The notes under the pieces: model-generated | Databases searched by the model: none | What the model saw: the letters and a program-made list of their open reading frames with translations, nothing else | What the model was told of the DNA's origin: nothing | Program-made: the position numbers and the translations under genes | Source: Diphasiastrum complanatum | Lineage: Eukaryota; Streptophyta; Lycopodiopsida; Lycopodiales; Lycopodiaceae | Reading direction: 5' to 3' | NCBI GenBank assembly: GCA_029204225.1 | Contig: CM055100.1 | Location: forward strand, 22,066,248 to 22,130,247 | Length of the DNA stretch: 64,000 bases | Shown here: in pieces, positions 1-12,565 of the stretch | Layout of the letters: every line of letters begins with the position of its first letter | Position numbering within the stretch: position 1 is the first letter of the stretch

Positions 1-13
1 TTCCAACTATGCA

Positions 14-640
14 GTGTGGAAATTCAAAATGAAAAACATACTAATGGAGAAAGATGTGTGGGAAGTCGTCACAGGTGATGAGAGAAGGCTGCCAAATGAA
101 GCAGACATCAAAGTGTTCGACAAAAAGATGAGGAAAGCTTTGACCTTCATTAACTTGTCAGTGAAGGATCACATCATTACTCACATTTGTGATGCTATTA
201 CACCCAGACAGGCATGGGATGTGCTAAAGGAGCAGTTCGAGATGTCAAATCCGTAAAGAATCATGTTTCTGAAGTCAAAGTTGAATAGTGCCCGCATGGA
301 ACAAGGAGAGCACATTCAGACGTACATGACCAGAATCAAGACAATGAGAGATGAACTGCATTCTATTCGAGAGCGCATACGTGATGTGGAGCTAGTGCAT
401 ATTGCATTATGTGGTATTGCAGAATCCTATCAGATGTTTGTGAGCGGAATAGCATCAAGAGAAATTGCCAACCTTTGACGAGCTCACAGGAATCTTGATG
501 CAGGAAGAGCAACAACGAGAAATGGTAAAAGCTAGACGTCAAAATACTGACGATCAGGCACTTGCGACACGCCAAAAATAAGGCAAGGGCAAGGGCCAGA
601 AGAAGTCTAAGCAGCAATTTGCCAAGTCTCAGGAGGATGA
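14..640 (+). pseudogene. Copia A Gag fragment
   Basis: This is the Gag (UBN2-type) region, which would form the retrotransposon capsid. It resembles Copia Gag from the W-K-F-K-M-K motif at the start through the conserved M-F-L-K-S-K-L segment after base 263. An in-frame TAA at 254-256 interrupts it. The frame shifts near 465, where the expected K-L-P-T-F-D-E-L-T follows in another frame, and a further TAA lies near 579. Another shift is needed before the zinc knuckle. The true start is left of the window. No functional protein can be made. Confidence 0.85.
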
Positions 641-3108
641 GGGATCTTCCAGCAAACTAAGAAGAAAGGCAAGTGCTTCCATTGTAATAAAAAGGGCCAT
701 TGGAAGAGTGAATGTCACAAATTTCTGGCGGAACAAGGCAAGGGGAAACCAAAACAAGCAGGTAACCTTGTCGATGAAGGTGAGATTGAAGACTCTAGCA
801 TCTTCATATCTGCATTGTCATCTAATCAAGATGATCAAGCATGGTATATTGACTCAGGAGCCACAAGACACATGACAGGTAACAAGAATTGCTTTAATAG
901 TTTGAAGGTGTTGGATAATGGAACATTTGTTTCACAAGCAAATGGTGAGGTGTGCATGATCAAGGGGATAGGCACAGTTTCAATCCAACTACCTGATGGC
1001 AAAATCAGGATGATCAGAGGTGTACTTTACGTACCAGGTTTGAAGAAAAATCTACTTTCTATTGGAGTCATTACTGATAAAAAGTTGAAAGTAGAATTCG
1101 CCCATGATCATTGCTTTGTGAAGGATGCAAACCAAAAGTTCAAAGTTATTGCGAATGGAATAAGAGAGCCCAATACAAAATTGTACAGGTTGAATGCTAC
1201 AATCAAGGGGCAACATGGACTTGTATCATCCGTTCTCTCGCAAACTGAGTTGTGGCACAAGAGGCTTGGTCACTTGAACTTGGGAAGTCTCAGTTTGATG
1301 AGAAAATTGGAGATGGTAACAGGACTGCCTACCATAGAGATCACTTGAAATCGATGTGCGAGTTTTGTATATATGGGAAGCAGTATCGAGAGAAGTTCAA
1401 TAAAGGGGGTGTTGCAAGAGCAAAGAACATCCTGGATTTAATCCACACAGATTTATGCGGGCCTATGAGGACCATGTCCTTAGGAAAAGCCTTCTATTTC
1501 ATGACCTTTATTGATGATATGTCACGTAGGATGTGGATCTACTTCTTGAAGAAGAAATTAGATGCTTTTGATAACTTCAAGAACTTCAAAAACTTGGTCG
1601 AAAATCAGATAGGTAAGAAGATTAAAGTCCTAAGATCAGATAGTGGAGGTGAGTATAAGTCTAATGACTTCAATGATCTTTGTCATCAATATGGGATTAA
1701 AAGACAATTTACGCAAGCTCATACTCCTGCTCTCAATGGTGTAGCTGAGCGCAAAAATCGTACGATTGTGGAAAGTGCCAGATCTATGCTAGTTGAGATG
1801 AAATTACCAAAAGATTTTTGGTCAGAAGCATGTAGCACGGCAGTCTATCTTCAAAATAGAAGTCCTGCCATTGCCATACCAAAAATAACACTTGAGGAAG
1901 CATTCACAAAGAAGAAGCCAAAGGTGAACCACTTGCGAATCTTTGGATGTAAGGCCTTTGTACATATTCCTAAGGAAGAGAGACGTAAACTTGATGTAAA
2001 AGCTATCAAGTGCATATTCCTAGGATATGATGATCGTGTGAAGGGCTATAGATGTTTTGATCCAGTCGAAAACAAAATCCATATAAGTCGAGATGTTATC
2101 TTTGATGAATCCAAGATGTATAAAGATGAAGATGCTGAGAAGATAGACACATCCAGTAGGGCAAATGGTATAGTGAGGATACCACCTGATGATGATCCAT
2201 TCATTGACTTTTCGAGTGATGAACATGAGGATACATCTCAAGATACTACTACTCAATCTCAAGAAACAAGTTGGAGAGGTAGGGACAAACCTTTTGGTGC
2301 AAGAAGGATTGAAATTGCAGGTGACAAACGCAAGGAGAAGGATGTACCATGGGATATATTTTCACCAGGAAGCCGATCACCTGACAGAAAGCTCCCTAAG
2401 TGGTTTGAGAGGTTGACGGAGAGCCGCGACATAGATGACTTTCCAAGATCATCTAACCAGGGAGAGCTACGAAGATCAACAAGAGAGAAGATACTACTTG
2501 AAAGGTATGAAGCAAATTATGCTCTCTTATCTAGCATTATTCAAAGCAAAGAACCTTCGACTTATGGTGAAGCGAAGGATGCTGACATTTGGATCAAGGC
2601 CATGGGAGAGGAGATGGAGTCAATTGCTAAGCATAGCACATGAGACTTAGTAGAACCACCAGTTGTCAAGAAACCCACTAGTTGCAAATGGGTATACAGA
2701 ACTAAGTACCATGCAGATGGAAGCTTAGCAAAGCACAAAAAAGCAAGATTGGTAATCAAAGGGTACGCACAAAATAAAGGCATTGACTATGAGGAGACCT
2801 TTGCGCCGGTTTGTAAGTGGAATACTCTACGTCTACTTATTGCTTTAGCTTCACATTTTGGTTGGCCTTTGCATCAGATGGATGTGAAATTTGCTTTTCT
2901 AAATGGTGAGTTAGAAGAAGAAGTGTTCATGGATCAACCTGAAGGCTTTGTAACGAAAGGACAGGAAAATAAAGTATGTCGCTTGAAGAAAGCGCTTTAT
3001 GGTCTTAAACAAGCACCACATGTGTGGTATAGCAGGATTGATGCCTACATTCGCTCAAAGGGGATGGTGAGAACACATTCTGATCCAAATCTATATGTCT
3101 TATGCTAG
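641..3108 (+). pseudogene. Copia A Pol fragment (zinc knuckle, protease, integrase, partial RT)
   Basis: A CX2CX4HX4C zinc knuckle (C-F-H-C...H-W-K-S-E-C) starts at base 674. It continues in frame into an aspartic protease with I-D-S-G-A-T near 848 and a GAG-pre-integrase segment with L-W-H-K-R-L-G-H near 1250. A frameshift near 1345 moves into the frame that carries the integrase core: D in H-T-D-L-C-G, a second D in L-R-S-D-S-G-G-E, and E in G-V-A-E-R-K-N-R. The same frame has one TGA at 2641-2643 where Copia proteins usually have W before D-L-V. It then gives reverse transcriptase from C-K-W-V-Y-R to N-L-Y-V before ending, ahead of Y-V-D-D. The polymerase is therefore missing its catalytic aspartates. 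Confidence 0.92.
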
Positions 3109-4946
3109 CAGCTCCGATATTAAGCATCCATGACTGGCCTACACTTTTCATTGCCCCAGAAAATCTTCACAGAAGTTGTTGTCTATCCAAGACACCCTTC
3201 CATCCATTGAGAAGTTTCTACATTCCTTGTGATGATCATATGTTGAGACTTTCACTTTTTCTTGCAAAAAATGTCAAATGATACCGTAATATATGCTGCA
3301 TTTCATAGAACCAATATATAAATCAATACCAAAAGTATCTAATTTAGTAGTTTGTCTACAACGATGCTGGACCTAAATCTGTTTAAGTTTACTACCAAAG
3401 CCTCAACCAGTTATTTAGATAGTTGCATGAGCATACATCTATCATGTTCATTATCATTACCAAACAATGATAAAGAGATACATAGAGCGCTGGTTGGGTG
3501 GCCACCTGCAAGTAGTTGTCAGTAGGAAAGGATCTTTCACCACAATCACTTGAATCTACAACACTTCCTTGTCTCTACTACACAAAAACAGCATGTAGAG
3601 AAAAGGTACATCGCATTCAGGATGGCGGCCCATCGCACTTTCAACATGGTGCTGTGCATCATTATTACATAGTTATAAGCAATGCGCTACTGGAGGTGCG
3701 ATCTATTTGCCATCCGTTGGCCAGCGGCTAACATATCATCTCAACGTGTATGAATAGCATATATACAATAGCAACTATCCATCAGCTGATTGTTCACTAT
3801 CAAAAGACGTCATACCAAAGATGTAAATGGGTATCATACCTGTAAAATCGTTGTTAGGATGCTCTTGAGGCAGCGCCCAGTCATGATTGCTTCCGTTGTG
3901 CTTTCCAAGCAAAGAAATCTCTATCTATCCATGATTATCATAGCGTAAGTAAGCATGTTCTCATCCAGACTATCCAACGAGTAAAACTTATCATTTATGA
4001 GCGATCGTTAAGCCAAAAAATAGATAGCAATCATACCTCATCTTGTAATATCCTCCACACGAATACTCTTCTAGTCTCATCCAAGTAAGAATGGTAGCAG
4101 CAGAGATGACACGAGAGAGATAAGGAGAGAGAGAGTAGGAAGAGTGAAACTTAGGTTTATGTAACTTTTCTATATATAGAAAATTGAGTACTTCTAAGTG
4201 CACTGGTGCTTCTTAGTGCCCACCGTTAGATCATATCCTCATAATGTGCACTAATCATAGCCATTCAAGGAAACCAAGTTTCCCAGCAAGGGATTAAAAA
4301 AAAAAAACCTTTCTTAGGGGTCATATTTCCAAGTTTAATAAAATAAAATAAGGCATTAACGTTGGTATGATATCATAAGGGAACAATCTTTCCATGATGC
4401 TTCAACATTGAAATAAAACGTAATTTCCATAAAATAGAGTCCATGAGAGAGAGAGAGAGAGATACAAGATTGCACTTAGTTCTTCTTGACAAATCAAGAC
4501 TGGAGCTTTTTGAAGTCTTTATTCATAATCCAACAAGGTGAAATATAGCTAAAAAGTAAAATAAAGTACTAGAAAGCACCATAAAGCATAACCATTTTGA
4601 AGATGTCCAGCTGGTACCTGCCACCATCCCACAAAACAAAACTGCTCAAGTTAGTTTAGTGAGGAAGACAGGAGTCATAGCTGAACGACAGTTGTTATTC
4701 ATGTCCAAAAGAAGTTATACTACTTAGCAGCTTTAAATAGCATTTTAAAATCTAGTCCAGTCTTCCCAAAAACATGATGTTGTAGCGATAGGCCAAGCCA
4801 TTATATCATCCTATCATGGCGAGTGCCATACTGATCAGCTTACGGGCAATTGGTCCATATCAGTTCATTTTATGCCTAGAAGAGTATGAAAAGTTTTAAC
4901 CGTTTAGAGTTTTACTAGCCAAAAGATCTGGTGTGAATACGTGTGC
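3109..4946. other. No gene recognised
   Basis: AT-rich sequence with only short, unsupported ORFs. It holds a small (GA)n run near 4445-4462 and a poly-A run near 4297. No LTR matching element A was found here. Confidence 0.5.
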
Positions 4947-4958
4947 TGGTATCAGAGC
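4947..4958 (+). promoter_or_regulatory. Orphan primer-binding-site match (tRNA-iMet type)
   Basis: TGGTATCAGAGC is identical to the primer sites used by Copia B, Copia C, Copia I and the TRIM in this window. Unlike those, it is not preceded by an LTR ending in CA, and no coding region follows for kilobases. It may be the remnant of a retroelement leader, or chance. Confidence 0.4.
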
Positions 4959-5860
4959 AAATCCATGCTATACTGACCCAAGTGACCCTTATAGAGTAAG
5001 GTATGTCTCGCACTACTGTCCATACTCCTGAGCATATCCATGCTTTCCAGTTGTATATCATCAGGGTTCTAAAGTGACACTTGACAGGGTAAGGCGGTAC
5101 CATGATCGTTATATAGAAATCACATAACGACCATGGTGTGTGGACACTATTCTGGATAGATAGATGGGATTACTTAGTAAGTAATTTCCAATGTCTTTAC
5201 TAGGTATTAGGGCAGACCGTGCCATTCTAACCCTTTCTAAAGACAACGTGTCTTACGCATTTCCATGCTGTCTAAGACCGTCTTAATTGGAGCCCTTATC
5301 GTGAAGTTTTACTAACCAAGGTTTCATTGAAAGTTACTCAGTAATAGTGTTTTTAAATAAAGTCAACTCTTTATGTAGAAAAAAAGAAGCATTTTGAAGG
5401 ATTGTAATAGGGGTTATTATATTTCTTTTAAAAAAACCTTATTCGTTCGTGTGTTGTAGCATTCGTATCTAATTGATAACAAAAACCCATACTTGAATGT
5501 TTGCAGACAAAGTTTATTGAGATGTTGCCATAGTTGTTTTTCCCTAAGAGTGCTATCTTTGCACCATAGCGACAACAAATTTTGTTATTTAGTTAAGTTT
5601 TCAGAGTTGAAAGATGTGTAAGCGGAGTGTATTTTTCGTTTTGTAGAATATCGGTAGAAATTATACATTTGCTCTGAATATGATAATGTTTGGTTTGAGT
5701 AAGAACCGGATTATAGTAAAAGAGTTTGTAGTCACAGATGTGGCTACATTATCACACGCACGGATAGTCATTCAGTTTAGCAAAAAGTATTAGAACTTCC
5801 AGTATATAGTATGAATAGAGAACTTAAATCGTTCTTACAAATAAGCCAATCTAATTTCTT
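4959..5860. other. Non-coding stretch between orphan PBS and palindrome array
   Basis: No protein similarity could be read in either strand. It is AT-rich with several homopolymer runs. It could be the leader of the element that owns the primer-site match at 4947, but nothing confirms this. Confidence 0.35.
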
Positions 5861-5914
5861 CTATCCATCTTTAGATAGTAGAAGGAATAATTTTAGAGAG
5901 CAAATGCATAAATT

Positions 5915-6176
5915 GTCCATAGCTGGACAATGAGCCAAGGGTTCATAAACCCACCACTTTATAATGAAAAGACCTTATTAAGAGTCCATCGCTGGACCTC
6001 CCACATATTGCTCATAGTAACCATTTACAAAAGTGAGAGGGAAAGCCTGCTGTCCATCGCGAGACTCCCCACACTTCTTACATGAAAAAACTCTCTCAAA
6101 AGAGAGTGTAAACGCCTGTTGTCCATCGCTGGACTTCCTACATATCTTTAGCAAAAACTTACTCTCAAAAGAGAGT
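5915..6176. repeat. Tandem array of about 69-bp units carrying palindromes
   Basis: The 14-base near-palindrome GTCCATCGCTGGAC (five-base arms, four-base loop) or a close variant occurs at 5915, 5984, 6052 and 6121, spaced 69, 68 and 69 bases. The last two units also carry a second dyad, CTCTC-AAAA-GAGAG type, at 6091-6106 and 6161-6176. A related hairpin with CTTCTATC/GATAGtAGAAG arms lies just upstream at about 5858-5883. The function is unknown. Regular spacing with paired dyads suggests structured RNA or protein-binding repeats. Confidence 0.75.
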
Positions 6177-6658
6177 TATGTAGGAAAAGCATCATTCGAA
6201 GATTAGTTACTACATATTTAGTTACTACATATTAAAGAAAGCATCCCTTTTGATTCTATGATTAAGCAAGAGGAGAGCAACTGTAGCAAAGAGTTGAGAG
6301 AAAGAGAGCATACCAAATAGATCTTCATGAAAGAATCCGACCGGTAGGGCGTATTTTATGTAAATGAGAAATCAAAGAAAGCTCTTTACAATATTGTGAG
6401 GAGAAAGTGTCGAGAGCTGCAAGTTTATGTAGAATCACATATCGAAGTTTCCCGGAAGGTGATATGTGTTTAAAAAAAGGTGGGAAATCAACTTTCCCTC
6501 CATTATAGTTAAGGTTTTAAAATCTTTGTAGAGTCCTCTAAAAAAAAATTCTTTCTTTACTTTTTAAAGAAAAAATTTTTTTAGGTGTAGAAGCTTGGGT
6601 AAGTCAGAAACCTTGTGTCTTTGAAGAGACTGTACATAAGCATTAAACGAAGAAGAAT

Positions 6659-7470
<812 letters not shown>

Positions 7471-7670
7471 ATTATGACTACTAACCCAACGGGGTTGTCT
7501 TAGTTGGTTAGCTTGACATCCAAAGTTTCTTTGGTTTCAGGTTCAAGCCTCCCGTTGGAAACCAAGAAGCATTATGACTACTAATCCAAGGGGGTTGGCT
7601 CAATTGGTTAGCTTGACATCCAAAGTTTCTTTGGTCTCAAGTTAGAGCTTTCCCTTGGAAACCAAGAAGC
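7471..7670 (+). repeat. Two tandem 100-bp units resembling tRNA-derived SINE heads
   Basis: Units 7471-7570 and 7571-7670 begin with ATTATGACTACTAA and end with ACCAAGAAGC, and a third start follows at 7671. Each contains a Pol III A-box-like stretch (GGTTGGCTCAATTGGTTAGC in unit 2). Unit 1 has a good B box (GGTTCAAGCC, from 7540); in unit 2 it is degraded. A/B box order and spacing are as in tRNA-derived SINEs. No complete tRNA cloverleaf was recognised. Confidence 0.6.
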
Positions 7671-7732
7671 ATAATGGTTACTAGTCCCTTGCAATAAAGA
7701 ATTTTGTGTTCATTTACAATGTTAACAACAAA

Positions 7733-7785
7733 AAGATTTATTAATAAACTAAGATTTATTAATAAACTAAGATTTATTAAAGAGC
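7733..7785. repeat. Short tandem repeat, 18-bp unit, about three copies
   Basis: AAGATTTATTAATAAACT is repeated head to tail, with the last copy partial. Confidence 0.85.
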
Positions 7786-8689
7786 ATCATACACATAACT
7801 TGAATAAAGACAATCATGAAACTTAATCAAGTCGTAATCATAAATTTTTATTTTTAATTATCAATCTAATTACAAACCTTATATAACATTTAAATTATCA
7901 TGGATGGGCCTCTCACCCAGGCTTGGTATTTGAGACGTGCACCCTTGCCTTTCACCCCTACGGGCTTTTTTTTCCTTACCTTTCACATGACATGTGTAAT
8001 GCAAGGGTACCTTCCAAATAAATAAGTATGAATGTTTCAACCACTTGTATACATATATTCATGTATATTTTACAATAAATTCTAAAAATTTCAAATTAGC
8101 ATGACATTTGACCTGTAAAAGATAAATTTCAAATGGAAGGGCAATTTTTTTAAGTTTGCCATTCATATGACATGCTTTTCAAAAATTTGCCTTTCTTTGA
8201 AAGGCAAACTAGCCTTTGACATGCATTGCAGCTTGCAAATGCCAAGCCTGCCCTTAGCTTGACTTTATTTTTAATCATGTGAATGGTGGTTATATAAATT
8301 AAATGTGTGATCATGACTTTAGAATAGAAAATTATTATTTCTAGGAATAAGAATCAAAATATTACAAAAATCATCAATGAAGGTTGAATATACTAATTCT
8401 TGAAGTGAATATGCAAAATTAAAGTAGAAAGTACTTATGTACTTCTCTTAAGTATGTGTTTCTTTCTATGCAATCTTCTTTTGTGTCAATATTCCTTAAG
8501 TGACATTGTTGCCAACATTATCATGGGCTAAAAAGGCAACTAGCTATATTACTTTGAAAATTGCATGCAAGTAACAGCTTTGTCTATGTTCTCTTACATT
8601 AAAAGCTAAAATATATATCATTAACTTCTAAGACAAACTTGTAAAGTGATTTTCTTCACTGAACTCTATCCAAATATATGAGATATCGA
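7786..8689. other. No gene recognised; small hairpin
   Basis: AT-rich sequence. Near 8180-8210 a perfect stem TTTGCCTTTC/GAAAGGCAAA with a tiny loop is visible, in a patch rich in GCCTTT and its complement. No coding signal. Confidence 0.4.
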
Positions 8690-9304
8690 GGAGGCCACCT
8701 TTGAGACACGTTGGAACCGTATTACAAGATAATATTATAGGATGATACCTGGAACAAGTTCAATCTTTAGAATGACCACAAATCTTATTCTACACTTTGA
8801 ACTATTTGGTTGATGGTATACTAAATTCATGCCTTTTACATAGTAATAAAACAATGTCCAATGATGCAATCACATCCTACTTAAGAAAGAAGACATTAAT
8901 ATACATATCATCTAATTGTAGGAGGAGGATGCAAAAATTTGGGATGTGATTCCATCTTCTTCCTTCTAAAGCTAGAATAAGATAAATGGGGTGACCTTTC
9001 CAACATTTTCCATAAGGCTAAAAATTAAAAGACTTCTTAAAAAGCTTTGTGCATTGCACAATCTATATTGAGTACATAGTTTTCTTGTTTTGCAATGATG
9101 CAAATATGTGTTGGCTAAAAAAATCTCCCATCGAACTACTTGCCATGAGGTGGCCTTCTTTATTGGAACCATATTACAAGATGCTAGTTGGAGTAACTCC
9201 AGTCCCAGGGATATGTAGAATGACCACTTCAAACCATTTGGTGTTTAATATACTATAGTATGATTTTCATCATACTATCACATCATACTCAAAGAAGATA
9301 CGGA

Positions 9305-9378
<74 letters not shown>

Positions 9379-9590
9379 TATATGTCATATTTTTATCCTT
9401 CTAAAACTAGAATAAGACAAAGGAGGTGTCAAATAAGCATCTATAGAAAAAGTTTCGTGAAGCTCCAATTCCCAAGTGGGCCCTTTTAATCTTTAATATT
9501 TTTCCTTGGTCTAAAAGTTGATATACTTGCTAAAAACCGTTGTTCATTGTAGAATCTCTATCAAGTTTACCTTTTTTCTTCTCTTGAAAT
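8690..9590 (+). repeat. Diverged direct duplication, unit about 450 bp
   Basis: Landmarks recur in order. A GAGG...GGCC...TTGGAACC-TATTACAAGAT block is at about 8690 and 9150. Next comes AGAATGACCAC at about 8770 and 9218, then CACATC-TACT near 8870 and 9280. CCTTCTAAA-CTAGAATAAGA follows near 8965 and 9398, and a CATTG...GAATCT/CAATCT-TAT block near 9050 and 9545. Copies differ by many substitutions and indels, so the duplication is old. No protein is visible. Confidence 0.65.
9306..9377. repeat. Compound (TA)n / (GATA)n microsatellite
   Basis: A TA tract of about 45 bases is followed by about six GATA units. It lies inside the second copy of the 450-bp duplication and is absent from the first. 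Confidence 0.97.
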
Positions 9591-10274
9591 AAATCACAAA
9601 CACTACTAGCTAATCCATGAAGTTACTTGCCCTCAATATGTTTAATATTGTTGACTATATATTTTGAAGCAAAACATCCAACCCAATAGTTAGTTAATTA
9701 GTAATTTATTCTTCTCAACAAGGTTAACTCATTTTATTTCATGAATTGAGCTAAAAGCCACATAAGTGTTGAGCCATGTATAATGCTAAGAGATGGTCTA
9801 TGTTATGTCCTTGCCTCATACCAAGGATTTGGAATAATCCTTAATGTGGATATTTGGCACTCCAGTGTATGAGATTATTAGTTATGCCTTGACATTCCTA
9901 TCTAGGCCAGAAATATAATTAATAATCTTGTGAGGGCCCAAGCACTCCAATTTGGACATGAGGAGCAGTGCATGGTGAATTGATGACTATATGCATGTAG
10001 AGGAGTATCAATAGTAACTGACTATAAGTTTAGTAAAAGGTTAGGATTTTGAAAGGAATATTCATAGCTCATGGGGTACATATATACCTATAAAAACTCA
10101 TTGTACTCCAATTCCATACTTCAATTTTTAGCTACAAAAGATCTCTCATCTCTTGTATTCAATCACTATGTCTTGGGGGTGAACCTAATTGAAGATCAAT
10201 CTTCAGTTTCACTTTGGTTGGGTTGTTTGGCTCCACAACTCTCCTATTGGGTGGTTTGGCTCCACGGCTTTCCA
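9591..10274. other. No gene recognised
   Basis: No coding domain, LTR pair or repeat could be supported here. Confidence 0.4.
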
Positions 10275-10603
10275 TTTAGGAATTCGGTGGGCCTTCAACG
10301 GATACAACTTAATCTTTCTAGTTCAAAGGTAGCACCGTGATGCAACTTAACCTTTCTGGTTTAGAGGTTGCACCAAAATCATGGAGCCTTTTGCCCCTTT
10401 CGTGAGCCGCGTTCCGGGATCCCGTCCCCGGATGCCTAGCCACCCATGAATCCAAGTCATTCCCCCTTACCCGCAAAGGGGCTGGTACCAGGGGCCATGA
10501 AACACTTAGACATTTTCAACTTATATCCACTTTGAACAAGTCTCACTTCTACTTATGGGATTTCTTTGAGCGTGGGCTATGGCTCCACTTTGCCATTCCA
10601 ACA
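10275..10603 (-). repeat. TRIM 3' LTR
   Basis: Left LTR of the TRIM in minus orientation. It pairs with 10651-10979. Confidence 0.88.
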
Positions 10604-10650
10604 CTCCCCCTCAAAGTGGGGCACAGGTTACGTTGCCTGCTCTGATACCA
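10604..10650 (-). promoter_or_regulatory. TRIM interior: primer site and polypurine tract
   Basis: The minus strand carries TGGTATCAGAGC at 10639-10650 directly after the 5' LTR, and a purine-rich tract at about 10604-10617 directly before the 3' LTR. There is no room for any protein. Confidence 0.88.
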
Positions 10651-10979
10651 TGTAGGAATTCGGTGGGCCTTCAACAGATACAACTTAACCTTTCTAATTC
10701 AAAGGTTGCACCATGATGCAACTTAACCTTTCTAGTTCAGAGGTTGCACCAAAATCATGGAGCCTTTTGCCCCTTCCGTGAGCCGCGTTCCGAGATCCCG
10801 TTCCCGGACGCCGAGCCACCCACGACTCCAAGTGCTCCCCCTTACCCGCAAAGGGGCTGGTACCAGGGGACATTAAACACCTAGACATTTTCAGCTTATA
10901 TCCACTTTGAACAAAGTCCCACTTCTACTTATGGGATTTCTTTGAGCGTGGGCTGTGGCTCCACTTTGCCATTCCAACA
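10651..10979 (-). repeat. TRIM 5' LTR
   Basis: Right LTR in minus orientation, bounded TGTTGG...CCTACA. It is followed on the minus strand by the primer site. Confidence 0.9.
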
Positions 10980-11517
10980 TCCTTTTGGTGTTTGATGATT
11001 CTTATAGTTTGAAGGTTGAGTACTTATGGACTAACAATGTACCTAAGATGATGATCTCAACAATCCAAATGGAATGCTAGTATAGAGCTATCAACAATTT
11101 GAATGCCATGTGTCAAAATGTGCAGCTGCCATATGCCATGAAATATTTGGCATGAACCATGCTTGCGATCTACATGTACTATGTGCTGCAGCCCAATCTG
11201 GTACCGTGTCGATATAAAACAAAGCAGCATATGGTAACTCATCATCAGGTTGGATTGTGATCTCCTTCCCTTTTATTCATGACACTTGATCCTCCATATA
11301 ATGTTTTTCCCTTGTGTACCATGATTCTGAAATCAAACTCCAACTACAGGAGTAACCGTCTTGTGATCCTTCTAGTGTTGCAAGTCTTGTCCCCTAGATA
11401 CATCAAGGATTGGTGATCCATGTAAAACAAGGTGGGTGGCCATCAAATAGTGTTTGAACTTCTTGACCACAAAAATCATTGTCAGTGTCTCCCGCCACCA
11501 GTTTTGGTGGGGGATAT
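10980..11517. other. No gene recognised
   Basis: Unassigned sequence between the TRIM and Copia C. Short ORFs show no recognisable domain. Confidence 0.4.
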
Positions 11518-11870
11518 TGTGAAAAAAGTACAAAATGGACCAAGAGTGGATCCTAATCTGATCCTCAAGAGGGATTGGATGTTAGATTTACTTGATCTAT
11601 CAATCTACATAAGATTAAGATCAATCTAGATCAATTCTAGACATAAAAACCTAACAAGAACAATCATTAATGAAGGTAGATGTACTTGCTGGTTTCACAT
11701 GTGTGAAACCTTGTCAGAGTACGGACTCCAACCTACAAACAAAAAACACTATGATAGAACCTCAAAACAATCAAACGAAATGTAGACAAATAGAGATAAT
11801 TACACAAAATTGCTTCTAAAATCAAGATTGATGTTTCATGTTAATTGTGGCCAAATATGCCTCTATATAT
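11518..11870 (-). repeat. Copia C left (3') LTR, outer part
   Basis: Starts TGTGAAAAAAGTAC and matches 22542-22895. It is broken by the Copia B insertion at a run of TA. Confidence 0.95.
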
Positions 11871-12552
11871 TGTTAAAAATTCACAATTCTAGCTTGACTA
11901 GTTTTGGTCATATGACTCGTAAATAGTTAGATGGTCATGATGTGGCCTGTCACACGTGCCAAATAGCATAGGATTCCATTCATAAGGATGTTCTCAAGTA
12001 GACCTAAGTGTTAGAACCTTTGGAATGAGTCCAAATTATGCTTAGATACAAGGGAGAAAAAATAGGAGCTATTTTTGGTAATTTTTGCATTGTTGAGGGA
12101 TCTCCAAGATTCCAACCCTAACTTGGTAGGGATGAAAGATCCACCAAAATTAGCATTAGGGATAGGTTTAGGGCTACTCATACCTGCCCAAAACCGTGAT
12201 GGATCATGTATATATAGGTGATGATATCTCACCAAAATTAATCAAGCAATTTCATGTTTTTTCTCTCATAATGGTGCAATTGCTCTCTATGTTCATAATT
12301 GTTTGAGTACTTGTGATTACTAATGATTATAGGAGTGAATGTAGGTCTGGTGTACAGTACTCAGACTGTGGGAGGCCATACTTTCACACGTGTGAAGCCT
12401 TCTTCAAGGATTTGGGCCATTTAGTGAGGTTCAAGCATAGATTTTTGATGGATTTTGATGGTTCAACTTGTGCTAATCTTATGAAATCATGATCTATTGT
12501 TTCCCTCATCATTTCAAGTGTTTTAGGATCCTTATTTGCTGTAATGTTTACA
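11871..12552 (+). repeat. Copia B 5' LTR
   Basis: 682 bp, TG...CA, immediately followed by the primer site. It includes the palindrome TTCACACGTGTGAA at 12383-12396. Confidence 0.94.
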
Positions 12553-12565
12553 TGGTATCAGAGCC
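12553..12565 (+). promoter_or_regulatory. Copia B primer-binding site
   Basis: TGGTATCAGAGCC directly after the LTR end; complementary to the 3' end of initiator tRNA-Met, as usual in Copia elements. Confidence 0.93.

Larger units (their letters stand above)
1..3108 (+). mobile_element. Ty1/Copia retrotransposon A, truncated at both ends
   Basis: Domains run in Copia order on the + strand: Gag, zinc knuckle, protease, integrase, then the start of reverse transcriptase. The 5' LTR, primer site and Gag start lie before the window. The 3' part of reverse transcriptase (including Y-x-D-D), RNase H and the 3' LTR are absent after base 3108, where unrelated sequence begins. Several stops and frameshifts show it is dead. 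Confidence 0.93.
10275..10979 (-). mobile_element. TRIM (terminal-repeat retrotransposon in miniature)
   Basis: Two direct repeats of about 329 bp (10275-10603 and 10651-10979) flank only 47 bp. Read on the minus strand, the repeat starts TGTTGGAATGG and ends GAATTCCTACA. The 47-bp interior starts with TGGTATCAGAGC, a tRNA-iMet primer site, and ends with a polypurine tract of the form TTTGAGGGGGAG. That is a complete LTR-PBS-PPT-LTR retroelement with no coding capacity, which must have been moved by proteins from other elements. The outer TG at the left end has mutated to TT. Flanks give at best an imperfect 5-bp duplication (TCCAT/TCCTT). The LTRs differ at about a dozen sites, so it is not very recent. 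Confidence 0.9.

Noticed and set aside
5915-6176. CRISPR array
   Set aside because: Only short dyads are repeated, there are no cas genes, and the DNA is clearly plant nuclear.
7471-7670. Functional tRNA genes
   Set aside because: A and B boxes are present but no full cloverleaf or terminator-bounded tRNA can be drawn.
10275-10979. Cassandra-type TRIM carrying a 5S rRNA promoter
   Set aside because: The LTR has no stretch I can match to plant 5S rRNA, so I call it only a TRIM.
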